Notes: generated from the sequence alone by a model not told the origin. DNA of 64,000 nucleotides from Mucilaginibacter sp. cycad4 (GCF_034263275.1 NZ_CP139559.1:4774001-4838000), one strand, 5' to 3'. Shown: positions 42,678-51,031, counted from the stretch's first letter. Program-made: numbers and translations.

Positions 42678-43219
42678 AGGCTATTATTGATACAGATAAC
42701 AATTATATAATAGGTGTGAAGAAGAATCAAAAGAACCTTTACAAAAAGATCGAAACCATTACATCGGACGAGGCAATGGTTTGTAGTAAGTTTGTTGAGT
42801 TGTTGAAAAACAAAGGGCGAATAGAACGTAGAACGGTTTGGGTGTACCCGGGAACAGAGGAAATCAGTAACACATGGGCTGGGGTAAGCCAACTTATTAA
42901 AGTGCATCGCTGGGTAAAAGAAAAAGGACGTATCCGGGAAGAATACGCCTTTTTCATCAGTAGCTTAATCGGTAATGCGCAAACATTCTGCCATGGTATT
43001 AAAAGCCATTGGAGTATAGAAAACAGTCTTCATTGGGTAAAGGACGTGACATTTAACGAAGACGCTTCACGAATTAGAACATCCAATGCGCCTGAAAATA
43101 CTTCTGTGTTCAGAAACATAGTTATTAATGTATTTAGAATAAATGATTACCCAAACCTTGCACAAGCGCAAAGGCTTGTTTGCAACGATATCAACAGGTT
43201 AAAACAACTATTAAATTAG
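42659..43219 (+). CDS. ISAs1-type transposase, C-terminal frame
   Basis: Continues the transposase from the -1 frame at the A-run (42664-42671): KKTVEAIIDTDNNYIIGVKKNQKNLYKKI, RYFISS-like region EEYAFFISSLIGNAQTFCHGIKSHWSIENSLHWVKDVTFNEDASRIRTSNAPEN. This holds the last catalytic acid (HWVKDVTFNED). There is no credible own start (only a TTG at 42659), so it depends on frameshifting from the upstream frame. Confidence 0.8.
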   Translation: MSKKTVEAIIDTDNNYIIGVKKNQKNLYKKIETITSDEAMVCSKFVELLKNKGRIERRTVWVYPGTEEISNTWAGVSQLIKVHRWVKEKGRIREEYAFFISSLIGNAQTFCHGIKSHWSIENSLHWVKDVTFNEDASRIRTSNAPENTSVFRNIVINVFRINDYPNLAQAQRLVCNDINRLKQLLN

Positions 43220-43299
43220 AATGCAACAGCCCTGCTCCCAAGAGGGGAATCTCACAAAGCCCATGCTTCCACGGAAAAAAAAATCACCACCGTAACCAA

Positions 43300-43980
43300 A
43301 TGAAAACTCCAAACAAACCTATAGTACTGATCACCGCCGGCCCCACCCGCGAAGCCATTGATCCGGTACGTTTCATCAGCAACCATTCGTCGGGCAAAAT
43401 GGGTTATGCCATTGCCGGGGCTTTTTTAGATCAGGGCTTTGAGGTGATTTTAGTTTCCGGGCCGGTAAACATCAGTTTATCTCACAGCTGCCTCAGAGTT
43501 ATCCATGTTAACTCGGCTGATGAAATGTATGCGGCCTGTCAACAATATTTCCATGTAGCTCAAATTACAATCTTCGCCGCAGCAGTGGCCGACTATAAAC
43601 CGGCACAGGTACACGCTCAAAAAATGAAAAAGTCGGCCCATGAGTTTAACCTGCCAATGGTTAAAAATGTCGATATCGCCTTTGAGTTTGGGAAGATCAA
43701 GCGTAATGATCAGGTATCAATCGGCTTCGCCCTTGAAACTAACGATGAGGAGCAAAACGCCCTCAAAAAACTCTACAGTAAAAATCTCGATTTGGTGGTG
43801 CTCAATTCTGTACAGGACGAAGGCGCAACATTTGGGCATGATACCAACAAGATCACCATCATTAACCGCGATTTCCTGTTCCAGGCCTATCCGCTTAAAA
43901 GCAAAGCAGAGGTGGCCAGGGATATTGTTATGGCGGCCATTCAATTGAGGCAAAAACAGGAGATCCCGATACAAGCATAA
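43300..43980 (+). CDS. Stand-alone CoaB-like phosphopantothenate--cysteine ligase domain
   Basis: 227 residues from the ATG at 43300; a longer in-frame start at 43180 would begin inside the IS and is rejected. VLITAGPTREAIDPVRFISNHSSGKMGYAIAGAF is the CoaB nucleotide-binding start, with AAAVADYKPAQ and KNLDLVVLNSVQD matching the conserved ADY and lysine/asparagine motifs. The CoaC flavoprotein decarboxylase half of bifunctional CoaBC is absent. It may be a second, divergent CoaB or act in a different ligation. The promoter is likely altered by the IS, whose end is 66 bases upstream. Confidence 0.8.
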   Translation: MKTPNKPIVLITAGPTREAIDPVRFISNHSSGKMGYAIAGAFLDQGFEVILVSGPVNISLSHSCLRVIHVNSADEMYAACQQYFHVAQITIFAAAVADYKPAQVHAQKMKKSAHEFNLPMVKNVDIAFEFGKIKRNDQVSIGFALETNDEEQNALKKLYSKNLDLVVLNSVQDEGATFGHDTNKITIINRDFLFQAYPLKSKAEVARDIVMAAIQLRQKQEIPIQA

Positions 43981-44006
43981 TTTCAGAACACACACCACTC
44001 AATATC

Positions 44007-44405
44007 ATGACTTACACACAATTTAATATACTGGTTTGGGCGCTGCGCCTTGCAGCAGCAATCATCATGCTGCAAACCTTGTTTTTCAAATTCACCGCCG
44101 CGCCCGAGTCGGTTTACATATTTACCAAACTGGGTATGGAGCCCTGGGGCAGGATTGGCATTGGCAGCATGGAACTGGTAGCCGCCATACTGATCATTAT
44201 CCCCCGCACTACCGGCATAGGCGCCTTGATAGCTGTTGGTCTGATGGCCGGCGCTATATTTTTTCATCTTACCAAACTGGGCATCGTAGTACAGGAGGAT
44301 GGCGGTCAGCTTTTTATACTGGCAACTATTGTGTTTACAACATCAGCCATACTACTTTACATTTTCAGGAAAGAGGTTTTAAACCTTATCCCTTTTCTTC
44401 ATTAA
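44007..44405 (+). CDS. DoxX-like membrane protein
   Basis: A 132-residue membrane protein with four hydrophobic segments (LAAAIIMLQTLFFKF, MELVAAILIIIPRTTGIGALIAVGL, AGAIFFHLTKLG and LFILATIVFTTSAILLYIF). The LQTLFFKF and ELVAAILL-like patterns match the DoxX/DoxD-like family. Members are linked to redox and respiratory contexts but the role is unknown. It begins 27 bases after the CoaB-like gene and 34 bases before the DinB gene, so it likely starts or joins the downstream operon. Confidence 0.78.
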   Translation: MTYTQFNILVWALRLAAAIIMLQTLFFKFTAAPESVYIFTKLGMEPWGRIGIGSMELVAAILIIIPRTTGIGALIAVGLMAGAIFFHLTKLGIVVQEDGGQLFILATIVFTTSAILLYIFRKEVLNLIPFLH

Positions 44406-44438
44406 TAAAATCAAAAACCACTGCTAATAATTAGCATT

Positions 44439-44939
44439 ATGCAATTGAAAGAACCTATCTCCAATCTGTTGGAGCAACTACAATATGTAATTGACGAATT
44501 AAGTCCTTTACAATACACCCAACCGGTAAAGCTGCTGTCGCAATCAAGTATCGGCCAGCACACCCGTCATATTCTTGAGTTTTTTATTGAGCTGAATAAA
44601 GGTTACGAAACCGGCATGGTTGATTATGATAAACGCATCCGCAATAAAGCCATTGAAGCTGATAGAGATTTCGCTATCACAACCATTCGCCAGGTGGAGG
44701 CAAACATTCAAAAGCCAGATAAAGAATTAATACTGCAAGCCGAATACGGCGAAAGCGAAGCACATTCGGCACAGGTATTTTCAAATTACTACCGCGAACT
44801 GGTTTACAACCTGGAACATACCGTTCATCATATGGCCCTGATCCGTATTGGGGTAAACGCCATATCTGATGTAGTTATTCCTGATGAATTTGGTGTCGCC
44901 GCGTCAACACTTAAGTACCGTAAGGCATGTGCACAGTAA
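44439..44939 (+). CDS. DinB-family protein
   Basis: 166 residues. The four-helix DinB pattern is visible: N-terminal LEQLQYVIDELSPLQYTQPV, the first His region SSIGQHTRHILEFFIELNKGY, and the C-terminal YNLEHTVHHMALIRIG, giving the His triad of the metal site used by DinB/YfiT thiol transferases. The substrate could be a low-molecular-weight thiol; not shown. The stop overlaps the next start by 13 bases (44927-44939), strong evidence for coupling. Confidence 0.85.
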   Translation: MQLKEPISNLLEQLQYVIDELSPLQYTQPVKLLSQSSIGQHTRHILEFFIELNKGYETGMVDYDKRIRNKAIEADRDFAITTIRQVEANIQKPDKELILQAEYGESEAHSAQVFSNYYRELVYNLEHTVHHMALIRIGVNAISDVVIPDEFGVAASTLKYRKACAQ

Positions 44940-46708
44940 CCTATATCCCCACAAAAACCGGGTTCCAGCTTACCTCCAACCGCGATGAAAATGTTAACCG
45001 GGGCCAGGCCATAGCACCCCGTAAGTACCAAAATGGCAATTACACGCTGCTGTATCCTAAAGATGCCGACCGTAATGGCAGCTGGATAGCCACAAAAAAC
45101 AATGGCGATACCGTTGTTCTGCTAAACGGTGCCTTTGTAAAACATAAGGCCATGCCGCTCTATAAAACAAGCCGTGGCCTGGTTTTGATGGATATCATCA
45201 ATGCCGAAGATCCATACCTTTTTTATAAAAGCTATCTACTTCAAGGTGTTGAACCTTTCACTATAGTGCTTTACAGCTTTGGTAAGCTACATGAGTGCCG
45301 ATGGGATGGTGAGCGAAAACACATCAGCTTGTTGGATGGCAAGGAAGCACATATCTGGTCGTCGGTTACTTTGTATGATGAAATAGCGGCTGCCAAACGT
45401 ATTAATTGGTTTAATAACTGGCATAAATCGGCCAATCGGGATACGGTGGAAGAGATCATGCACTTTCACCATTATGCAGGCGAAGGTGATGATAACGATG
45501 CATTGGTAATAAACCGGGGGGGTAAAATGAAAACGGTAAGCGTTACCAACATCAACGTCAGTCCGCAAAACATCACCATGACTTATCATGATTTGAGGGA
45601 TGGCAATGAATATGTGCATGATCTTGCTATAGAAGCTAATAACAATAAGCCTGTTGCATTGCCGCGCTTTTTTGGTTTAAGAAGATTTTTAATCAGGCTT
45701 TTCAACTGGGAATACTGGTCGCTCAATATGTTTTACGCACCTATCATGTTTTATTGGTTTTGGTTGAGTTTTAAGGCGCGTTCGTTTTTCTTTTTCAGCA
45801 CGGCCAACCCGCTGATTGAAAATGGTGGTTTTACGTTGGAAAGCAAAGCCAATATCTATAACCTCATCCCTCAACAATATTATCCAAAAACCATCCTCTT
45901 TAAAACAGGAACAGATTTCGGGCAGATCAAATCGGTCATAGAAGATAAAAATTTCGGCTTCCCCTTAATTGCCAAACCGGATATTGGTGGCAGGGGCGTA
46001 CAGGTTAAACTTGTACATAACGAAGCCGAATTACTGGAATACACCCAACAGATCAGGGTTGATTTCCTGGTGCAGGAATATATTAACTACAAAAGCGAAG
46101 TGGGAATATTTTACTGCCGCTTGCCCGGCGAAGCCAGAGGCCATGTAACCGGTATAGTTGGCAAAGAGTTTTTGACCCTTACCGGCAATGGCAAACATAC
46201 CATGATGGAGCTTATTGTTAAAGAACCCCGCTACCTGCTGCAATTGCCGGTATTGATAAACGCCTATGGTGATAAACTGAAACAGGTTTTGCCTATTGGC
46301 CAATCAAAAACGCTGGTGCCTTATGGTAACCATGCCCGGGGTGCTAAATTCATTGACCTTAGCCACCTTATTACCGATGAATTGACGGAGGCGATAGATG
46401 ACATATGCCGCCAGGTCCCGGGGTTTTATTTTGGCCGGCTGGATGTAATGTATAACACATGGGCTGAGCTAAGCCGGGGCGAAAATCTATCCATCATAGA
46501 ACTGAACGGTGCCGGCAGCGAACCAACCCATATTTACGATCCCAAACATTCTATATTCTTCGCCTGGTACGAGATCATCAGGCATTGGAAGCTCCTTTAT
46601 CGCGTAAGCAAACTTAATAAACAACACAAAGGCATTAATTATATGACTTATAAACAGGGCGTCACCATGCTTAAAAATAACACCGAATACTTAAAACTGG
46701 TATCATGA
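44927..46708 (+). CDS. Fusion of NRDE/TANGO2-like (Ntn-hydrolase-type) domain and membrane-anchored ATP-grasp ligase
   Basis: 593 residues. The N-terminal 225 residues are an NRDE/TANGO2 domain: Met-Cys start (MCTVTYIP), GFQLTSNRDENVNRG, and GSWIATKNNGDTVVLLNG. Cys2 would become N-terminal after Met removal, the position of the nucleophile in Ntn hydrolases. A hydrophobic hairpin (about 264-285, YWSLNMFYAPIMFYWFWLSF) leads to an ATP-grasp domain with FPLIAKPDIGGRGVQV (about 344) and a metal-binding IIELNGAGSEPTHIYDP (about 523), as in peptide-ligase-type enzymes. I infer a membrane-associated enzyme that joins an amino acid or amine to a carboxylate. It overlaps DinB by 13 bases and the LysE gene by four (ATGA). 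Confidence 0.85.
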   Translation: MCTVTYIPTKTGFQLTSNRDENVNRGQAIAPRKYQNGNYTLLYPKDADRNGSWIATKNNGDTVVLLNGAFVKHKAMPLYKTSRGLVLMDIINAEDPYLFYKSYLLQGVEPFTIVLYSFGKLHECRWDGERKHISLLDGKEAHIWSSVTLYDEIAAAKRINWFNNWHKSANRDTVEEIMHFHHYAGEGDDNDALVINRGGKMKTVSVTNINVSPQNITMTYHDLRDGNEYVHDLAIEANNNKPVALPRFFGLRRFLIRLFNWEYWSLNMFYAPIMFYWFWLSFKARSFFFFSTANPLIENGGFTLESKANIYNLIPQQYYPKTILFKTGTDFGQIKSVIEDKNFGFPLIAKPDIGGRGVQVKLVHNEAELLEYTQQIRVDFLVQEYINYKSEVGIFYCRLPGEARGHVTGIVGKEFLTLTGNGKHTMMELIVKEPRYLLQLPVLINAYGDKLKQVLPIGQSKTLVPYGNHARGAKFIDLSHLITDELTEAIDDICRQVPGFYFGRLDVMYNTWAELSRGENLSIIELNGAGSEPTHIYDPKHSIFFAWYEIIRHWKLLYRVSKLNKQHKGINYMTYKQGVTMLKNNTEYLKLVS

Positions 46709-47805
46709 GCATGTTGAAGCAGTTAAAACTATTTTGGGTAGCATTCAGCATTAGCTTTGTTGGGGCGCTGCCCATTGGTATATTAAATACCAACGTGGCT
46801 AACTTTGCCCTCAACGGTGATTTTGCCGGGGCTGCCTGGTTTGGCTTTGCTGCTATTTTAGTTGAGGTAGTGATCGTTCGGATAGCCCTGGTAGCGATTG
46901 AGCATCTTGTTCGTTTAAAAAAGCTGTTCAAAATATTAAGTATAGTATTTTGCATCGTTATATTGATGCTGGCTTATAAAACCCTCGAGGCAGCGTTCCG
47001 CATGCGTAATTTCCAGGATGTGCTGCCTTTTGCAGGGATCCACCCTTTTTATTCGGGCTTATTGCTAAGCCTGCTTAACCCGCTTCATTTACCCTTTTGG
47101 ATGGGCTGGACAGCCGTTTTAAAAAGCCGCAAAGTGTTAAACAACGACGCCGCCGCTTACAACATTTTTATCGTAGCCATCAGTACCGGCACGTTGTTGT
47201 CATTTACTATTTATGCCCTTACAGGTAATTACCTGATGGACATACTTAAAACGCAGCATAACCTCATCAACTGGGTATTGGGATTAACCCTATTAATGAC
47301 GGGCCTGGTGCAGGCCTATAAACTCATTGCAGCACAAATGCAGTTAAATAAAAATCAAATGAAAAAATCAGCTCAAATATTATTGGTGTTTTTGGTTACC
47401 TTGGTAATTAGCCTCGCATCATGTACCCCCAGGTACAAACCAAGACTTAGCTCCCAACAGGGTATCAATTTTAAAACTATTTCGCTTGCAGATGCGCAGG
47501 CATTGGCCAAAGCCGAAAACAAACCACTGTTTGTATTTGCTCATGCATCATGGTGCCCAACCTGTAAACAAATGGAGCAGGAAGTATTGATTAAACAGGA
47601 ATTAGGTGAGGCTTATAACCCAAATGTAGTTAATGTGGCTATTGATATAGATAGCAGGGACGGTAAAAAGTTAAAGGAGCAATATCCCATTAGGGCCACC
47701 CCAACCCTGTTCTTTTTTTATGCCGATGGTTCGCCTGCTAAAAAGCTGGAAGGATTTACTACTGCCGATGTTTTGTTGGCGGAAGAGGAAGAATTGAAAA
47801 AGTAA
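46705..47805 (+). CDS. LysE-type permease fused in frame to a thioredoxin-fold lipoprotein
   Basis: 366 residues in one frame. Residues 1-212 form a LysE-family transporter (SFVGALPIGILNTNVANFAL, then five further hydrophobic segments and NPLHLPFWMGW). From Met219 (codon at 47359) the sequence reads MKKSAQILLVFLVTLVISLASC, a textbook lipoprotein signal, and then a thioredoxin-like domain with ASWCPTCKQME (CPTC active site) and RATPTLFFFY. No stop separates the halves, and the frame is unbroken. Either a true fusion or two proteins made by internal initiation at 47359. The start overlaps the ATP-grasp stop as ATGA. Confidence 0.82.
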   Translation: MSMLKQLKLFWVAFSISFVGALPIGILNTNVANFALNGDFAGAAWFGFAAILVEVVIVRIALVAIEHLVRLKKLFKILSIVFCIVILMLAYKTLEAAFRMRNFQDVLPFAGIHPFYSGLLLSLLNPLHLPFWMGWTAVLKSRKVLNNDAAAYNIFIVAISTGTLLSFTIYALTGNYLMDILKTQHNLINWVLGLTLLMTGLVQAYKLIAAQMQLNKNQMKKSAQILLVFLVTLVISLASCTPRYKPRLSSQQGINFKTISLADAQALAKAENKPLFVFAHASWCPTCKQMEQEVLIKQELGEAYNPNVVNVAIDIDSRDGKKLKEQYPIRATPTLFFFYADGSPAKKLEGFTTADVLLAEEEELKK

Positions 47806-47898
47806 AGCATACAAGCCGATTGACTCATCTCAAATTCAAGTGCGTAGTATTTATTAACATACAAAACCTTAATTTGCAATATAAACTTCAATTGCGAT

Positions 47899-48306
47899 AT
47901 GGAAAACAATATCGGAACAAAAGAAAACCCGATGGCATTGAAAACGCCACCATTAACTTCAGACTATACCATGCATCTGGATACCAAAGATGGTAAGCCC
48001 ATATTGGTATGTACCGTTGGCAAAACGGTACTTCACTATGATTATCGCTGCCTGGCAGATCTGCATGCTATGTTAACCGCCCACGGTGATTGGATGGAAC
48101 TTGGTAGTGCCGACGAGCAAAAACCCGCCAAGGAAGGCACAGTTGAGGCCTGGGGCCGTTCGGAAACAAATCCGGTTGGCGGTTGGTATGGATTAAAGAA
48201 AGGTCTGCGCGGCAGGTTTGCCATGTATGTTCCGCCCCTGATGGAGGCTTTAGGCATGGTTGAATTAACTCACGAGGCTAAAGGCAATAAAGTAAAGGCC
48301 AAATAA
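47899..48306 (+). CDS. Hypothetical conserved-looking protein
   Basis: 135 residues without signal peptide: MENNIGTKENPMALKTPPLTSDYTMHLDTKDGKPILVCTVGKTVLHYDYRCLADLHAMLTAHGDWMELGSADEQ. The mid-part GTVEAWGRSETNPVGGWYGLKKGLRGRFAMYVPPLMEALGMVEL is rich in Gly and aromatic residues and looks like a compact globular protein. I recognise no family. It is likely an independent gene, ended by a strong terminator three bases after its stop. Confidence 0.7.
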   Translation: MENNIGTKENPMALKTPPLTSDYTMHLDTKDGKPILVCTVGKTVLHYDYRCLADLHAMLTAHGDWMELGSADEQKPAKEGTVEAWGRSETNPVGGWYGLKKGLRGRFAMYVPPLMEALGMVELTHEAKGNKVKAK

Positions 48307-48336
48307 AAAGCGGGAGTACATGCTCCCGCTTTTTAT
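48305..48336. terminator. Bidirectional terminator
   Basis: AGCGGGAG pairs with CTCCCGCT around TACATG, flanked by AAAAA and TTTTTATTTT. It serves the 47899 gene and the convergent serpin gene. Confidence 0.85.
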
Positions 48337-48375
48337 TTTATATAGCTTGAATCCATCAGATTATATTTTATAATA

Positions 48376-49605
48376 CTATTCGCTTTTGGTCGGGTCATTC
48401 ACTATCCCTGCAAATAGTATCAGCCCTGTTTTCATTTCTCTTATGGCAAAAATGAAAGGTTTATTAAAAACATGGGTAGGAGCCGCCGCCGTAGTACCCA
48501 CACCAACAGATGTTACTGCCGCAGCTTCGGTGCCATCTTCATTTACGTCAATATAAGCTTTATGTTTTACTTCACTAATACTAAGGCCGCCTGCTGCGTT
48601 AATCCGGGTAAAATCGGCCATATCACTAAACGCTATACTCATACCTAATGATTTTAAAATATCATTCAGCGTAACATCATAACTAAATTTAAACTTTGGC
48701 ATGGTAATGTCCGATTTATCGGCGGTGAGCTTACCCAACAGTAAATTCCATTTAGTTGAATCAAGGCCAAGGACAAAGGTTTTTATGTCCTCATCAGGCA
48801 TCATCAATATCATGCTGTATTTACTGTTGCTGTAAGGCAGTTCAACTACATTTGTTCCATTATAATACATGCTTTTAAGCTCAGCATGGTTATTGGTCAT
48901 AAAATCAGCTTGTACAGTGCCACCATTTGACAGGTGAAATGGCGCCTTGAAGGTTTGCTTCGCATCAAAGCGGGTTTTCCATGTACTTTTAAAGTAAATG
49001 GCATTGATGAGGTACATCCGGGCCCCATCCGAAATTTTATCGATGATCTTTGGGATCTTGCTGTTAGTTTGCTGGCTTACCCAACCGTTAATGGTATTTA
49101 ACGATGCCGATTCATTGCTAAAATTGAGGGCTTTCACATCGGCATTATAAAAATCGGCATTGGTTTTCAGGAATGCCGGCAGCACTGTAAAATTATCGGC
49201 GTACCAAATGGAATTGGCTATTTTAAATGTAGTATTCGGATCGAGATCGGGGAGATTTGTGATGAGATTATGATAGTAACTGTTAACCTGGTCTTCTGTA
49301 AAACTGCTAAACTCCATTGTTTTGCGGATATCTGTAAGGGTTTGCCCGCTGGCGCCGTTACTGGTCATGCCAATTGCAAAACTTACACTTAATGGTGAAA
49401 TGATGAGGTTTTTATCAGCAGCAAGGCTATTTACATTAGCGTTGAACAGCTTTAAGGTAAAAGCATTACCCGGCCCAACCTGTTGTTGTTCGGTTGCGGA
49501 AAGCACCAGGTCCTTACCCGGGTCCTTGTTAACCGGGCTTACACCTCCCTTTTTACAGGCGGTTATTGCTAAAATTCCAAGGCAAAGTAAGGTCAATTTG
49601 CGCAT
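48376..49605 (-). CDS. Serpin-family lipoprotein
   Basis: The protein is 409 residues from the second Met (49605). Lipoprotein signal MRKLTLLCLGILAITAC (lipobox ITAC), so it is likely on the periplasmic or outer surface. The serpin fold is clear: NLIISPLSVSFAIGMTSNGASGQTL, LINAIYFKSTWKTRFDAKQTF, VELPYSNSKYSMILMMPDE and the C-terminal HKAYIDVNEDGTEAAAVTSVGVG, then FNKPFIFAIREMKTGLILFAG. The hinge EDGTEAAAVT is the small-residue pattern of inhibitory serpins, and the exposed loop near residues 355-375 would bait a serine or cysteine protease. The target protease is unknown. Confidence 0.93.
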   Translation of the reverse strand: MRKLTLLCLGILAITACKKGGVSPVNKDPGKDLVLSATEQQQVGPGNAFTLKLFNANVNSLAADKNLIISPLSVSFAIGMTSNGASGQTLTDIRKTMEFSSFTEDQVNSYYHNLITNLPDLDPNTTFKIANSIWYADNFTVLPAFLKTNADFYNADVKALNFSNESASLNTINGWVSQQTNSKIPKIIDKISDGARMYLINAIYFKSTWKTRFDAKQTFKAPFHLSNGGTVQADFMTNNHAELKSMYYNGTNVVELPYSNSKYSMILMMPDEDIKTFVLGLDSTKWNLLLGKLTADKSDITMPKFKFSYDVTLNDILKSLGMSIAFSDMADFTRINAAGGLSISEVKHKAYIDVNEDGTEAAAVTSVGVGTTAAAPTHVFNKPFIFAIREMKTGLILFAGIVNDPTKSE

Positions 49606-49760
49606 CATAGCTGATAGGTTTATTATTATATTACGGTTTGTAAATCACTTACGCTACAGCACGTTAAAAATTTACAGGCCGATAAAAAGTATAACAATTT
49701 TTTAACGCCTGTGCTTTTAAAACACCGTAGTTTAGCCCTTTAAAATACTTACTTATACCG

Positions 49761-51005
49761 ATGCGAAACTTACTTAAAACCGCAGCTTTTGCCTTATTGT
49801 TATCGGCCGGGCTGAACACCGCCGCTCAAACCCGCAAAGCAGTTTTTATCATTGCCGATGGCATCCCAGCAGATGTTATTGAAAAATTGAATACCCCTAA
49901 CCTGAAACTGATAGCCAAACAGGGCACTTATCTTCGTGCACATGTTGGCGGCGAAAAAGGTGGTTATTCACAAACGCCAACCATATCGGCCAATGGCTAC
50001 AACAGTTTGCTTACAGCTACCTGGGTTAACAAACACAACGTTTGGGGCAACGACATTAAGGCACCAAACTATAATTACTGGAATATATTCAGGATGTTTA
50101 AAAACGCCTATCCCAACAAAAAGACAGCCGTATTTAGCAGCTGGACAGATAACCGCACCAAGCTGATCGGCGATAAACTGCCCGAAGCGGGCAATATTAA
50201 TCCCGATTATGCTTATGACGGGTATGAACTGGATACCGTTAAATTTCCGCATGATAAGGCCGGGAATTATATGCACCTGATAGATGAGCAGGTAGCAGCC
50301 TCAGCAGCAGATTGTATTAAAGATAAAGCTCCCGACCTTTCATGGGTATACCTGGAATATACCGACGATATGGGACATAAATATGGCGATAGCCCGCAAT
50401 ATTATGATGCCATTGAAAAAATGGATGCCCAGGTAGGCAAGATCTGGGCGGCAATACGATACCGGAAGCAACATTTTAAGGAAGACTGGCTGATTTTTAT
50501 CACAACAGATCATGGCCGCGACGAAGCAACCGGTAAAAACCACGGTGGTCAAAGCACCCGCCAGCGCTCAACCTGGATGGTTACCAGCTACCGTCCGCTT
50601 AATAACTATGCTAAATTCTATACGCCGGGCATTGTTGATATAACGCCTTCTATCAATAGTTTTTTAAATGTAAAAGTACCCGAAGTACAACAACGTGAGA
50701 TGGACGGAATTTCTCTTATCGGTCCGCTATCAGTAGCAGAGCCTGCAGCTAATTATATACAGGGCTCTTTGGATATCACCTGGAAAGCGCTTGATCCTAA
50801 AGGCAGCGTTAAGATTTGGGTAGCAGCCGATAATACTTTTAAAGAAGGTAAGGCCGACGATTATAAACTGTTAGCTACCGTGCCTGTTACCAATGAGCAT
50901 GTATTGGCTGATGTTAAAAATATGCCTTCTAAATTTTATAAAATCGCCATCGAAGGATTGAATAACACTGTAAACAGGTGGGTTGTATTGGATGAAAAGA
51001 AATAA
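49761..51005 (+). CDS. Secreted alkaline-phosphatase-superfamily phosphodiesterase/nucleotide pyrophosphatase-like protein
   Basis: 414 residues with signal peptide MRNLLKTAAFALLLSAGLNTAAQ. The alkaline phosphatase superfamily core has FIIADGIPADVI, a nucleophile region QTPTISANGYNSLLTATWVNKHNVWGN, the metal-binding YTDDMGHKYGDSPQYYDA and ITTDHGRDEATGKNHGG. All Asp/His metal ligands appear to be there. A C-terminal 90-residue Ig-like extension (LDITWKALDPKGSVKIWVAADNTF) follows. It probably hydrolyses phosphodiesters or phosphomonoesters in the periplasm. A terminator follows 26 bases after the stop. Confidence 0.88.
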   Translation: MRNLLKTAAFALLLSAGLNTAAQTRKAVFIIADGIPADVIEKLNTPNLKLIAKQGTYLRAHVGGEKGGYSQTPTISANGYNSLLTATWVNKHNVWGNDIKAPNYNYWNIFRMFKNAYPNKKTAVFSSWTDNRTKLIGDKLPEAGNINPDYAYDGYELDTVKFPHDKAGNYMHLIDEQVAASAADCIKDKAPDLSWVYLEYTDDMGHKYGDSPQYYDAIEKMDAQVGKIWAAIRYRKQHFKEDWLIFITTDHGRDEATGKNHGGQSTRQRSTWMVTSYRPLNNYAKFYTPGIVDITPSINSFLNVKVPEVQQREMDGISLIGPLSVAEPAANYIQGSLDITWKALDPKGSVKIWVAADNTFKEGKADDYKLLATVPVTNEHVLADVKNMPSKFYKIAIEGLNNTVNRWVVLDEKK

Positions 51006-51031
51006 CCAGGATCACCATTTAGAAATTTTCG

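Larger units (their letters stand above)
42072..43234 (+). mobile_element. ISAs1-family insertion sequence, 1163 bp
   Basis: The 19-bp perfect terminal inverted repeats are CAGGGCTGTTGCATTCTAA (42072-42090) and its reverse complement (43216-43234). Identical ten-base flanks CTCCCAAGAG sit at 42062-42071 and 43235-43244, in the 8-10 bp range of the ISAs1 family. One transposase is encoded across two frames. The perfect ends and duplication point to recent insertion. Confidence 0.92.

Noticed and set aside
43180..43300. Longer start for the CoaB-like gene
   Set aside because: It begins inside the insertion sequence, and the added residues are encoded by the IS end and the broken repeat.
44927..46708. 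Frameshift artefact joining NRDE and ATP-grasp genes
   Set aside because: The linker region reads as continuous protein with a typical hydrophobic hairpin and no frame change; a fusion is the simpler reading, though relatives should be compared.
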